64,000 nt of DNA from Mesorhabditis belari (GCA_958450365.1 CAUEEP010000088.1:62001-126000), one strand, 5' to 3'; numbered from the stretch's first letter, positions 22,201-33,245 are shown. The notes: generated by a model not told the origin, from the sequence alone. A program made the numbers and translations.

Positions 22201-25200
22201 CGGGAAAAGAGAAAGGAAACGTCCCTCAAGGGAAAAGCCTTCAAGAAAAGGCAGCTAGAGCTACACTCCTTTGCCCAGCACACAACAGCAATGCCTTAGG
22301 TCTTTGGGTTTTCGGCGGCGACGGCGCTCAAACCACGGCCGACCTCTTTCCTCGGCTATACCCAGTCCCACCCGCCACACCGCATCGATCACGTCAGCGA
22401 GTAGATAAAGTAGTTTTTTCTATGGTTCTTGAGGAATTGGGGACATTTTGAGTTGGAGAAATGAATAAAATTAAGGGTTCTTGGCTGGGAATGCAAATTA
22501 TTAGATAAAAAGATAACAAATTAGCGCATAGCTAAAAAAAATAGGATTTTAAATGCAAGTAGGACAAAAACGAAAAAAAAAAGATGAGTATTGAAACTGG
22601 GCATGTACGCCTAGAGTGGTCAACACTTGCGAAATCTCGCTTACCACACACAAATTATGCAGAAAGAGGGAACGGATAATGAGGTCGGGGTAGCAAATGC
22701 AGAATTTTTAAGTCAAAGATGAATTATCGGACTGATCTTTAGCTGAAATAGACTTTGGAAAAGCAAGTTTGAAAACAATCAGCAGGTCTGTAAACCTGAT
22801 TGGCTGAAAATTGAGCTTAAAAATACCACAAAAGGCGAGTTTACATTCAACCTGTCTAAATTGCAATGGAAAACAATGAAAAGTACTTCAAATGGACGAT
22901 AAACCAAGTCTAGCAATGGCAACTTTCAAAGAATCGTTCCTTTTCTCATAGAAAAGACTCGAGTTAAAAAGGTGGCGTTCCTGTGCAAACATCTCCCCTT
23001 GAAGACACATGAACTCAAAGCAAAGAAGAAGCAAAAAGAAAGCAAATCGCTGAAAAAAATGGAAGAGATGGGCAAGATCCAATTCACGCACGCACAAAAA
23101 GGCCCAAGAACTCGAGACGACTGAAAGGAAAAAAAAGAGTGAAAAGGAGATGAGATGAGGGAAAAATTGAGAGGTTCTCCGCTCGTTTCCCGCGCAATTT
23201 TCCATGCCATGGAAAGGAACTGGAGAAACTTGAGGAGAGATAGGAGGGAATTTTTCGCGCAATCTCTTCTTCAGATCTTCTCGCGAGTCTGTGAACTTTT
23301 GCTCTATAACTATAACAGCCTACAAAATCTCTATTTCAGATCTTTTTTGAGTCAACGGCCTTCTTCCACAATCTGTCTTTGAAGGCTCTATCAGTTTCAC
23401 ATTTCTCATTCGATTCAAAAGTGCTCCGCTTTTCAGACTGATTCTCGCAAAGAAATTCCTAGATCTTGTGCCTTTCTCTGGCAAAAATTTGATTTGAGTC
23501 GAAACTAGACTTAAAGGAGTTCCGTGAGGACTAAATTAAATGAAAGACAAAAAAAGTCAAAGTGGGAGAAATTCACTAGAAAAGTTATGACACATAAATT
23601 AAGGAAATTTGAGCCAGGTATTTTAGTGCATTTTGGTATTTTGGTATTCTATTCTACTACCAGGTCCACCACGACTTGACCTGGCCTACAGACCTCTGAG
23701 CCAGGTTAGCACAGCTTGGGCCACGGGCTAACCACGGATTCTTGGCCTAATCTTAGCTTAACCAATTACCCCTTGAGTGAGTCATGCCAGCTCAGCTCGA
23801 GCTACTCCCGGAGCAGGGCAACTTTTCTTAAGCCAACTTCTGCTTTCCACTTATTTAAGCTTACTTTGGTAACACGAACACCCATCGTTCTTGCAGTTGA
23901 CTATTGCATCGTTCAAACAGCCATTCCTCCAGCACTTGCACACGAACCATTCTCGCCATAAAGCTCACATCAACATCGTAGTCCGGCGAAACGTTTATGT
24001 TAAAAGCTAAAGAAAAATCTTGGATCAAATCGTGAATTTGAAAACCTACCGATTTGAAGCATTCCTTCATGTGGTGGCGCGAATAAACTGTCATGTGGCA
24101 TCAACGCGTCGCCAACTTTTGCGTATCTAGAAAAAACAAGATTCTTAAATTTTTGGAAAACCAACCCCTCAGCTTCCAGCCAGAAAAAGAGTGTGAACTT
24201 GATGGCCGCTTCGACGAAAGTGTGATCGGGCCGTTGTACGGACTCGATCTGAATTTAATAAGTTAATTTAATTTAATAAAGTTCCTTACCGATAAATTAA
24301 AATCCAATATCAAGTGCTCAAGTTCCGGGCACGGTGGATCGAGGTGGCGCTTTAGGCCGAAGACGACCAATTTCGTGGTGTCGCGAAGCGGGGCCACACA
24401 AAAACCGGAGAGCCTTGGAGTGGAGAGAAGTTTTCTGAAATAGAAACAATCTACAGGGTGTATTAATTATTAATTATCCCACAATTATGGTGACAAAATA
24501 TCAACAAAAGTCTATCGGCCTTATTTTGGCAAACAAATAGTAATAACAACTTTTTTTTCTATTCAAAACAACTGCAAAAAGATTAAAAAAACATTTAGAG
24601 TTCAAAATGGCCACTATTAGCATTAATACATTTTCCTAAGCGCTTTGGGAAATCATCAATCATCATCACCGTAGACATCAGTCAACAACGCCAAGGCGAA
24701 TCAAACTCGCCCGATCTCAATCTCTTAGATTACCCAATATGGTCGATTCTTGAAAGCGAGGCATATGCTAAAGCTCACAAATCAATTGACTCCTTGAAAC
24801 GAGATTTAATCAAGGCATGGAACGAAATCTCTATCAGCACCATTGAAAAAGGCATTGATGATTTCCTAAAGCGCTTAAGAAAATGTATTAATGCCATTGC
24901 GCGGTGGCCATTTTGAACTCTAAATGTTTTTTTGTAATCTTTTTGCAGTTGTTTTGAATAAAAAAAGTTTTTATTACTATTTGTTTTGACAAAATAAGGT
25001 CGATAGACTTTTGATGATATTTTGTCACCATAATTGTGGGACACCCTGTCGATACTATTTTTAGTTTTTTAGTATTTTAACACCTCGAAGGAACAGAAAC
25101 TTGCAAAAATACAGACTGTCTGTTTTCGAAACCTAAAACTGTGCAAGGTTTGCAAAAACGGAAAAATAGGCGGATAAGGGTTTGGCTTTAAACCTATTTC

Positions 25201-26659
25201 TTTGAGTTTATTTTAGTTTCCAGTAACTGTATAGAGCACAAACAAAACAAATTTAAGCGCTAGGATCATGTTTTTCAGCAAGAAAACTGCAGAGCTGCAG
25301 GAAACTGCAGAGCTTTACAATGTTTACTTCACGTCTTACACAAAAATTTTAGAGCTGATAGTTTTTGTGTTGGGCAGAGCGGCCTAACTCAATCGGGTAA
25401 TATTTTTTGTGCGTTCTCTGCGCGTCACGTAGTTTTCGGTCCATTTAAAAAAATACGGTGTGAGGCAGGAGGTTACTTCCTGGCCGTGCATCATGGGCTA
25501 GCATGGGCGTCACCTACGGCGCTGCTATAGTTGGTAAATCATCAAATAACTCGCTAATGCCCGTTATTCTAGAAGAAAAAAAAATTAATTAGGTAGTAGT
25601 AAAATTGGTATAAAATCAACAAAAAAGAAAAGAAAAACTGAAAAAAAGGGTTTAAGACGTGAAGTAAACGTTGTAAAGCTCTGCAGTTTTCTTGCTAAAA
25701 ACATGGTTCCGGCGCTTAAATTTGTTTTACTTGTGCCCTATACGGTTACTGGAACTAAAATAAACTCAAAGAAATAGGCTTAGAGCCAAACCCTTATTCG
25801 CCTATTTAACCGCAAAAACTTAGCTCTTGCGTCAATTTCGATAGTTGATTTAATAAGCTTTAGTTAAAAAAACGTGGCGGTTATTTGTTCAGAGATGCAT
25901 TTTACTTTCAAAAAGTGCATTGACATCATTTAAAGCACACACTTTTACTTCATTTTTTGCAAACTTTCAGCTCTGACCCTCTTTTAGTGTCAAACATTGT
26001 AAAATGGGTGCAGCAGTTTAGCCTATTTTTGCTGAGATTTTGCAGAAAACAACCGTTTTAGAGCTTTACGAGTGGAATTTTACAGAACAAACCGGTGTAT
26101 TTAGCTTTGGTTTGACTCAAAATGGGAGTGGGACAAATGCGACCTTTTTTTTGCGCACCTGAACATTTGCACACCTTTTTTTTTGCTGGAAAAGGCCTTA
26201 GGAATCGTAGAGCTTCAAAAACGTTTTCATAGAAGGGAATCGTATGCGTAGATTCAGAATTTTGACAAATCAGACCTCGCTGACACGTCAAATTTGGGCT
26301 AAAAGGCAAAAACTACGCAACTTAACGCTTTTTCGCAGTTTTTGCCTTTTAGCCCAAATTTGACGTGCCAGCGAGGTCGGATTTGTCGAAATTCGGAATC
26401 TACGCATACGATTCCCTTATATGGAAATATTTTCGAAGCTCTACGGCCTTGCCTAAGGCTTTTTCCAGCAAAAAAAGGTCGCATTTGTCCCACCCCGAAA
26501 TGGGTGGAATTTTGATTAGAAACATAATATTTTAAAGCTTTACCTAGCCAATCGTTGTTGTTCCGCGTACGGGGAGGCTTTCGGCGGATGTTTTGTGTCA
26601 CCGATCAGATACAGCATCACCGTTTCCTCAATCGGGATTCGTCCAAAATGCACGATCAT
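16287..26659 (-). CDS. C18orf63-like (DUF4708) protein, 19 exons
   Basis: Exons (5' to 3'): 26659-26544, 24434-24290, 24248-24166, 24126-24050, 24006-23865, 19250-19154, 19078-19002, 18934-18859, 18786-18714, 18614-18529, 18387-18049, 17943-17852, 17754-17662, 17535-17437, 17395-17279, 17022-16813, 16767-16648, 16585-16403, 16313-16287; about 750 residues. The N-terminal half (MIVHFGRIPIEETVML, KFTLFFWLEAEGYAKVGDAL, WVFVLPK, FATYGQLREYW, YGYTLPPRDPDCYYDIKF) resembles C18orf63/DUF4708, a family without established molecular function. The C-terminal half is glutamine-rich (QQRLPLPSPKWKPSVK) and basic, likely disordered. All joins keep frame except exon 18387-18049, which is 339 nt where 340 is needed: a 1-nt loss near 18312. 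Two donors are GTGGGG. The intron at 19251-23864 is 4.6 kb. The family call is from memory of the domain pattern. Confidence 0.6.
19251..23864. other. 4.6-kb intron of the DUF4708-like gene with GA-rich tracts
   Basis: No exon on either strand is convincing. It contains purine-rich tracts (19600-19800, 20400-20500, 22040-22250, 23040-23180) and one locally GC-richer segment (22290-22400). Open frames here (for example 22101-22451 plus, 22888-23262 minus) are low-complexity and share no known motif. An alternative promoter or regulatory intron is possible. Confidence 0.4.
24454..25048. mobile_element. Internally deleted mariner-type element (MITE-like), 595 bp
   Basis: Inverted ends start CAGGGTGT at 24454 and end at 25048, with arms of roughly 150-170 bp. 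The left arm has a ~15-bp AT-rich insertion. A TA precedes the left end; the right flank reads TC, so the duplication has decayed. It lies in the first intron of the DUF4708-like gene. Confidence 0.85.
24689..24916 (+). pseudogene. C-terminal remnant of a mariner-type transposase
   Basis: Open plus-strand frame from about 24689 to the TGA at 24914-24916. It contains SNSPDLNLLDYPIWSILE (the third catalytic aspartate) and KSIDSLKRDLIKAWNEIS. It is closely similar in layout to the C terminus of the element at 13586-14892. The first two catalytic aspartates are gone, so the element depends on a helper transposase. Confidence 0.8.
25165..25807. repeat. Fold-back repeat with arms of ~155-180 bp and a 308-bp loop
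   Basis: Left arm 25165-25344 and right arm 25653-25807 are inverted copies (left contains TTTACTTCACGTCTTA, right TAAGACGTGAAGTAAA). The left arm has a short duplication of ACTGCAGAGCT. It lies in the first intron of the DUF4708-like gene. Confidence 0.75.
26120..26505. repeat. Long hairpin (imperfect palindrome, arms ~185 bp)
   Basis: The left arm (about 26120-26317) and right arm (about 26335-26505) are near-complementary, with under 20 nt between them. The inner ends share TTTGGGCTAAAAGGCAAAAA and its complement. The left arm has an extra ~25-bp segment near 26160. It lies in the first intron of the DUF4708-like gene. Confidence 0.8.
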
Positions 26660-27669
26660 TGTCGATTTAACTGTAAAAGACAAAAATTAACAAAATTATA
26701 TATTGATTCGGAAAGAAAAACATGAAAACAAACAAGAAACGCTAAAAATCATCAAATCCTCAACAATTTCGTCATTTTGTGCACAATTTTACGCAAATTC
26801 AGCATTTCTATGTGTTTTTCTTGTAAAAAATCGTCAAAAGCACGTGAAATTTCGAAACTTTTATTACAATTCATCCAAAAATCCTCGCAAAATCATGCAT
26901 TTTGTCGCTAAACTTCTCCAAAGTCGTTTGACCCTGAAATTTTTGAGTTTTTGGTTGAAAATTATATATATAGTACTCGATCTAGTAACCTTTAAAAAAA
27001 ATTTTAAAAAACGGCGATAAACTTAAAATCGTGGCGTTTTACCGCCAAAACTGGATTATATACAAAAATTTGTTGACTGAACATCTTAAAAAAATCTTAA
27101 AATAATCTTCCTCTAAAGATATTCAGTCAACGAATTTTCTTTATAAGCCGGGTTTAGTCGGCGAAAATGCCGCAAGTCTGAAACTCATTCGAAAAGGCTG
27201 AAATTTTGCTCGCTCGGGTTTTCGACCATGCTGAATCGATTGGTGATGATTTTAAATAAGATTTCCGGTGCTATAGTAGTTGGGGGGGCGGCCAGTTTGT
27301 AAACACCGGTTTTTTTTCGAACTTGCTAGTAGTTTTAAAAACTTTTTCTGGGGTAATTAATCGCACTGAATCCATTGGAAGCATTTATAAACCGTTCTAA
27401 ACAGCTTTTATGCTAGTTTGAGCAACAATTTCGCTCCTTCATGAGTGGCTCTATTTCCACTGGGCTTAAAACCGGGACCTTAAAAAGTGCGCGATCGAAT
27501 TAAGAGGCTTAAAACCTTAGTAACCGCTTGAAATAACTAGAAAGCAATAACTAAAGCTTAAATAAATACCAAATTAAGAATCTACGCCTAGAAGCAAAAA
27601 TTAGTGCGCTCTGGGTCAATAGAGGTGAATAGAGGTGTACACTGCCTCCCCCCCCCCCCCCCCCACAAC
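26660..27669. other. Upstream region of the DUF4708-like gene, no gene seen
   Basis: AT-rich. It has a short hairpin at about 27068-27133 (TTGTTGACTGAA and its inverted partner) and a run of about 18 C residues near 27648-27665. The promoter of the minus-strand gene presumably lies in the first few hundred bases. Confidence 0.4.
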
Positions 27670-27671
27670 TA

Positions 27672-28669
27672 TTAGGTTGAGGAAAAAGTAATGTCGGTTT
27701 TGAATTCCCGTTGCTGGCGATTTCTTTGCTCTTTGCTTTGTTCCAGTTCTTTGCTTATGCGATTTTTTCGACAAAACAACTCGTGTTATCGTTAGCTCTA
27801 CTACTGCTTGTTATCGTTAACTCTACTCTGCTTCAAAAAGGCAAATCTCATGATTTTTGGGGAAGAATTCTAACATCTGATCAAACATGGATTCAATATT
27901 CAATAAGAATTCAATATGAATTCAATAGAATGTGAAGCGCAAAAATCAGTGGCTTTCTCTAGGTCAACTCCCACAACCAACTTCAAAACCCGTTATTCAT
28001 GGAAAGAAACTTATGCTTTGTTGTTGGTGGAATACAAAAGGTTTGGTGTATTATGAGTTGTTGTTGTTCCGGGAGAAACTGTCACCGCTGATTTTTATTC
28101 AAAACAGTTGATGAGAGTTAATGAGGCCTTGGGCGAGGCAAATTGGAAACGAGGCGCGGGGAAAATTGGGCGTTAAAACATCAAAAGTGCTTTTTTTGCA
28201 AAACTGCTTGCTTTTTTGCTTTAATGCAAAACCTCACACTGCAGAAATCACTCACCAAAAAATTGGTTGGTTGGAACGACGAGCTTAGTTGGAAACTTCT
28301 GCCCCACGCACCTTTCTGCTGGAAACTTCTGTCCCACGCACCTTTCTGCTGGAAACTTCTGCCCCACGCACCCCACGCACCTTTTAGTTCGGGCCTGGTC
28401 CCATCAGATTATTTTTTGTTTCGGTCGTTGAAGAGTTTTCATATGGGTGGGAGAAAAGTTCGAGAATCATGCACAGATCAAAAAAGCAGTCGACACTTAT
28501 TTTACGAAACTCCCCATTTTGTTGAGGATGGGACTTGCGACGAAGAGGGGAACAAGTCATCAATAATAATGGAGAATATTGATTCTCATTGATTGATGTG
28601 CATTTGTTTATGTTTTTAGCAATAAACAGTTTTGTGACAAAAACCGACATTACTTTTTCCTCAACCTAA
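27672..28669 (+). mobile_element. Degenerate mariner element, 998 bp, with perfect terminal repeats
   Basis: Inverted termini TTAGGTTGAGGAAAAAGTAA and onward match over about 30 bp, with TA on both sides (27670-27671, 28670-28671). The internal plus strand encodes mariner transposase pieces: ILTSDQTWIQY (first aspartate), the region corresponding to GETVTADFYSKQLM, LVPSDYFLFRSLKSF (third aspartate) and a C terminus near YFDSH. It has many stops and frame changes, and the second catalytic aspartate block is not recognisable. Unit 28291-28320 is repeated at 28321-28350 and again, partly, from 28351. Confidence 0.85.
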
Positions 28670-28679
28670 TACTATAGCA

Positions 28680-28890
28680 GATTTGCTTTGCTTTTGCTTT
28701 TGCTTTTGCTTTTGCTTTTGATTTTGCTTTTGATTTTGCTTTTGATTTTGCTTTTACTTTTGCTTTTGATTTTGCTTTTACTTTTGCTTTTGCTTTTGCT
28801 TTTGCTTTTGATTTTGCTTTTGCTTTTGCTTTTGCTTTTACTTTTGCTTTTGCTTTTGCTTTTACTTTTGCTTTTGCTTTTGCTTTCCCT
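28680..28890. repeat. Hexanucleotide array (TTTTGC)n
   Basis: About 35 copies of TTTTGC with TTTTGA and TTTTAC variants, directly beside the dead mariner copy. The long frames through it (leucine or lysine/serine runs) are artefacts. Confidence 0.9.
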
Positions 28891-29833
28891 TTTGCTTTTT
28901 TGTTTTTGCAAAGTTAATTGTTTGTTTCAAACTGTTTCAAATACAAGCTTATTTTAAACTACTTTTCATGAGACTGTTTACTTTTAACTATTAACTATTA
29001 ACATTAACACGGTTCTTTTTTTGATCCAATACGGTTCCAATACAGTTCTTTTTTTTGATCCAATACGGTTCCAACACTCATTAACATTAACACTACCCCC
29101 CTCCCCCTCACTACTATAGCACCGGATTTCCAAACAGGTTTTAACACTTTTCACATTGCTTGACATGGTTTAACACATGTCAAGTAATGTTTTATTCAAT
29201 TTTAGAATTTGTTTGTTAGAATAGTTAGAAACCTGTTAGAAATCTGTTTATTGTTTATTGTTGTTTAGCTCAATTACTTTCGATTTTTCCAAATTCCTTT
29301 AGATAGATTTGTGCATTTTTTCGTACTTTTGACTATTTTGGTGAAATTTTCATTTTCCAAATTGCAAATTGCAAATTTGCATACGAGACGCAACGCTTAA
29401 ATCGAAATTGTCTAAAGCAGGATTGGATTATGATAGCTTTTGGTATCGTTTAGCCCTATTAGGCTTCATTTGATTAATTGAGACGATAAGTTACCGTACT
29501 TCAATCCAATGAAAGTCCCATATCGCAAAATTTTTCATTTCTTTACCGTTGCTTTCGAATTGCACAAATCTCCGGTGTTACAGCAACAGAAACGGCCACT
29601 TTTTCCCAGAAATGACTTCTCGATGCATTTATTGTGGTTGAACTGGAAAAATCTCAATCGGGAAAACTTTGGTGTGCTCCAGAATTGGTAAGTTTTTTAA
29701 TAAAAAGCTTTTCCCTAAAATCTAATGCCTAATGTCTTTGGGAAGCTTTTCAAAATAGTCGAAATGCGGCCAAAATAGCCGGCCAAAATAATGCGTTTCC
29801 GGTTAACTTTATTTCTTATTTCTTTTGGATATA
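28891..29833. other. No confident gene
   Basis: Contains a duplicated motif (CGGTTCTTTTTTTGATCCAA near 29010 and 29043). An ORF at 29509-29691 ends at a good donor (TTGGTAAGT) and could be an exon of the CENP-B-type remnant found beyond the transposon, but I see no motif in it. Confidence 0.35.
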
Positions 29834-30942
29834 CAATCTGTCAACAAATTATAGACGCACCCTGTTTTTTGTTAGTTTAGAGCCGGGCATAAGTGCTAGT
29901 GCAGTGAAAAGTATTTTTTTAGTTTCTTTAATGTAAAAAAACAACCCATGCAAAATTTCAAGTCATTTCACTCATCCAAAGTACTTTATCGTACAAAAAA
30001 CGTTTTATCAGCTGTCAAAAAATTATAGACGCAACTTAAATTTGACGATTTATTCTATCGATATTGGTGCTGATGGTTTTCGAGGATATTCGAGGACAGC
30101 CAACAGCGCTCCATGACCTTGTCTCTTCGATGTCGAGACGTCTTTTTGAAGTTGAACTAAAGCAAGGAGGTGCCACACATTATTAATTTATTTGTCTCTT
30201 CGATGTCGAGGCGTCTTTTTGAAGTTGGACTAGTTGGAAGTCATTTCACTCATCCAAAGTACTTTATCGTACAAAAAACGTTTTATCAGCTGTCTAAAAG
30301 TTATAGACGCACTTTTATTTTATCAAGAAAAAGTTAACAGAAATAAAAATAACAACACAAACCAAATAAATTAATAATGTGTGGCACCTCCTTGCTTTAG
30401 TCCAACTTCAAAAAGACATCTCTACATCGAAGAGACAAATAAATTAATAATGTGTGGCCCCTCCTTGCTTTAGTCCAACTTCAAAAAGACGCCTCGACAT
30501 CGAAGAGACAAATAAATTAATAATGTGTGGCACCTCCTTGCTTTAGTCCAACTTCAAAAAGACATCTCTACATCGAAGAGACAAATAAATTAATAATGTG
30601 TGGCCCCTCCTTGCTTTAGTCCAACTTCAAAAAGACGTCTCGACATCGAAGAGACAAGATCATGAAGCGCTGTTGGCTGTCCTCGAATATCCTCGAAAAC
30701 CATCAGCACCAATATCGATAGAATAAATCGTCAAATTTAAGTTGCTTCTATAATTTTTTGACAGCTGACAAAACGTTTTTTGTACGATAAAGTACTTTGG
30801 ATGAGTGAAATGACTTGAAATTTTGCATGGGTTGTTTTTTTACATTAAAGAAACTAAAAAAATACTTTTCGCTGGACTAGCACTTATGCCCGTCTCTAAA
30901 CTAGCAAAAAACAGGGTGCGTCTATAATTTTTTGACAGATTG
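29834..30942. mobile_element. Non-autonomous fold-back transposon, 1109 bp, flanked by TA
   Basis: Ends read CAATCTGTCAACAAATTATA at 29834 and its near-complement ending at 30942, with TA outside each end. The terminal repeats extend about 300 bp (to about 30130 and from about 30640). The subterminal motif TTATAGACGCA recurs inside. There is no coding capacity. The termini contain CACCCTG next to TTATAGACG, reminiscent of mariner-type ends. Confidence 0.85.
30363..30655. repeat. 73-bp tandem repeat, four copies, alternating two types
   Basis: Units begin CAAATAAATTAATAATGTGT. Copies 1 and 3 carry GTGTGGCACC with ACATCTCTACATC; copies 2 and 4 carry GTGTGGCCCC with ACG[C/T]CTCGACATC. That alternation suggests duplication of a two-unit block. 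About one and a half inverted copies lie in the left arm (30120-30225). Confidence 0.85.
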
Positions 30943-30981
30943 TAGAAGCTATCTGCTATCTGGATCAGCTGTCTGCTAGCT

Positions 30982-31068
30982 TTGGAGCCGAAGGGAGTTA
31001 CTGATTTTCAAGTGAGTGGCGGCTGGTTAGACAAATTTAAGAAGCGACACGGAATTGTTTTTCAGTAA
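30982..31068 (+). pseudogene. CENP-B/Tc5-type helix-turn-helix fragment
   Basis: A 28-codon frame, LEPKGVTDFQ then VSGGWLDKFKKRHGIVFQ, matches the second DNA-binding helix region of CENP-B/Tigger/Tc5-type transposases (pattern S-x-GWLxKFKKRHxI). It stops at 31066-31068, and no DDE domain follows. It may be one exon of a longer gene interrupted by the element at 29834-30942. Confidence 0.5.
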
Positions 31069-31088
31069 AGAGCTCGAGCTCTTTACTG
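31063..31088. repeat. Perfect 26-bp palindrome
   Basis: Centred on GAGCTC-GAGCTC with flanks CAGTAAA/TTTACTG. Both halves match exactly with no spacer. It overlaps the end of the helix-turn-helix fragment. Confidence 0.9.
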
Positions 31089-31889
31089 AGCTTCTGCAAA
31101 AGCTTGAAAACCGTCAAATAGTCATCAACTCGGCTCTGCTCTGCACTACTATTAGAGAGAATACGGTATTTGGTGTTCGGGGGACTTAGGGCTTGACGGG
31201 GGCTTGAAGATCGAGTTTCTGCGAGTGATTATTCTGTCCAGTACTGTAAAAACTTAACCACGAAGCGACTATTTTTGCCGATGCGCTGTTTGTTTACCGT
31301 TTTAGCCATCTCCCATGTAAACACGCGCTTTCTGGGACGCTCGAATCTCTTGTAAGCTTGTTGCTCAACTCACTCGACACATCAACGACGAGCATCCCGA
31401 TTTCGAGATCAAATTGAGACTCGTCAAGTCAGCGGTCACATTGTAGCAGTAATCCGAATCGGACGAGCATCGCTGCTTACTCGTGCCAACACTCACACCC
31501 TGTGACGGTCCTTGTAATCCTTGTAATCATTTTTCAAGTGTCAGCCCGGTCAAAATCCATTCTTGTCCTTAGCAAGAAAGGTATTTCATAGCTAGGCACT
31601 TTTCTAAAAAGTCTAAAAAAATTTTCTCTCTATTTTTTCGTTTCTCTATCCACTTTTCTCTATCTCTATAGATAGAATCGATAAAAATAGAATTCTTTTA
31701 ATCAACAATTTACCGTAAATACTGTAATAGTACCCCACCCCCATAATGACGGTGCGGAGTGTTGCGTGGTCTAGCTTTGAACGCGTTTTTCTCAACACTG
31801 GTTTATGCTACAATGCAAAAAACTTTATATCTCAGCGCCGAAAAAATGCTTTAGCCTGATTTTGATGCCATTCGAAAGCCTAAAGTTGA

Positions 31890-32380
31890 CTCAATCTTTT
31901 AGCCCTTGGAATCTAGCCATTTGGCCCTTGGAATCTAGCCATTTAGCCCTTGAAATCTAGCCATTTAGCCTTTGGAATCTAGCCATTTAGTCCTTGGAAT
32001 CTAGCCGTTTAGTCCTTGGAATCTAGCCATTTAGCCTTTGGAATCTAGCCATTTAGTCCTTGGAATCTAGCCGTTTAGTCCTTGGAATCTAGCCATTTAG
32101 CCTTTGGAATCTAGCCATTTAGTCCTTGGAATCTAGCCGTTTAGTCCTTGGAATCTAGCCATTTAACCCTTGGAATCTAACCATTTAACCCTTGAAATCT
32201 AGCCATTTAACTCTTGGAATCTAGCCATTTAGTCCTTAGAGTCTAGCCGTTTAGTCCTTGGAATCTAGCCGTTTAGTCCTTGGAATCTAACCATTTAACC
32301 CTTGAAATCTAGCCATTTAACTCTTGGAATCTAGCCATTTAGTCCTTGGAATCTAGCCATTTAGTCCTTAGAATCTAATA
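31890..32380. repeat. 22-bp minisatellite
   Basis: About 22 copies of a unit of the form TAGCCATTTAGTCCTTGGAA plus TC, with blockwise variants (CCGTTTAG, TTTAACCC). It lies in the intron of the decayed Ly6-like gene. Confidence 0.9.
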
Positions 32381-32509
32381 ATTTTTGAGACCAAAAGTGT
32401 AGTTGGGAAAAATCTAGGGGTTGAGAATCTAGGAGAGAAAAAGATGTGTTTCTAAAAAGAAGTTAGACTACGCGACTGTACGAGAGGGGTGGGGTACCAT
32501 TACAGTATT

Positions 32510-32670
32510 TAGGGTAGGTTCTTTTGAGGACTGTAATTGTTGAGGCTTTTGAGGACCGTAGTTGTTGAGGCCTTTGAGGGCCGTAATTGTTGAGGCTTTT
32601 AAGGACCGTAGTTGTTGAGGCTTTTGAGGGCCGTAATTGTTGAGGCCTTTGAGGGCCGTAATTGTTGACG
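32510..32670. repeat. 25-bp minisatellite
   Basis: About seven copies of GTTGAGGCTTTTGAGGACCG plus TAATT, alternating GGACC and GGGCC versions. It lies just downstream of exon 1 of the decayed Ly6-like gene. Confidence 0.9.
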
Positions 32671-33054
32671 TTTTAAAACAATACTGATTAAAACTCACTC
32701 TAATATACGTGAATCCAGTAAAACATTCAATCGCTAAAGCAACGGGGAAAGCGAGGAATAAAATCGATACGAAGAATCTCATTTTAACAAAAGAAAAACT
32801 CGCGAAATCTCTTGTGAAAGTAACAAAGATTTCTCTCAAAAGCGAAAAAAAGCGAAAAAAAATCGAAAAATTTGAGATTTATTGCATTCAGCGCAAGAAA
32901 ACGGAACCAAATTTTGATCAAAACAATCTTTTCTTTTCACCCGAAAATGTCCAAAACCGTTTTCACGGTGTGCTTGAGTTTGTCGATTTTCGAGAGGTTC
33001 TAAAATTCTTCTCTAAAAGACAAGAAAACTATCGTAATCTCAGGCTCTCAGGCT

Positions 33055-33245
33055 CGCTATTGGCCAGCTATAGATCAGCTATCGATCAGCTATCGATCAG
33101 CTATTGATCAGCTATCGATCAGCTATAGATCAGCTATGAGTCAGCTATGGATCAGCTATAGGTCAGCTATCGATCAGCTATCGATCAGCTATCGATCAGC
33201 TATGAGTCAGCTATAGATCAGCTATAGGTCAGCTATGGGTCGATA
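33055..33245. repeat. 11-bp tandem repeat (CAGCTATCGAT)
   Basis: About 16 copies with ATAGAT, ATGAGT and ATAGGT variants. Non-coding, between the two Ly6-like genes. Confidence 0.9.

Larger units (their letters stand above)
31229..32782 (-). pseudogene. Secreted Ly6/three-finger-like gene, decayed paralogue
   Basis: Exon 1 (32782 down to a GTGAGT donor near 32696) encodes a signal peptide (MRFFVSILFLAFPVALA) and IECFTGFTYI, parallel to exon 1 of the intact paralogue at 33568-34112. Exon 2 (31499-31374) encodes GVSVGTSKQRCSSDSDYCYN then SKSGCSSLMCR, also parallel. The third exon, which should carry the closing CC...CN motif, has TAA where the paralogue has the last cysteine codon. The only gap between exons 2 and 3 is 25 nt, too short for an intron. 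The intron between exons 1 and 2 (~1.2 kb) contains two minisatellites. A truncated secreted product remains possible. Confidence 0.6.

Noticed and set aside
22101..22451. 116-residue ORF in the 4.6-kb intron
   Set aside because: Low-complexity, no motif, no splice support; kept only as part of a possible regulatory intron.
28672..28957. Lysine-serine repeat ORF resembling a basic nuclear protein
   Set aside because: It is the translation of a TTTTGC microsatellite.
31890..32380. Array resembling a CRISPR (22-bp repeats)
   Set aside because: There are no unique spacers of constant length, the genome is eukaryotic, and units are contiguous: a minisatellite.
32468..32839. 123-residue ORF as one protein
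   Set aside because: Only the signal-peptide exon is real; the rest reads through the GTGAGT donor into a 25-bp minisatellite.
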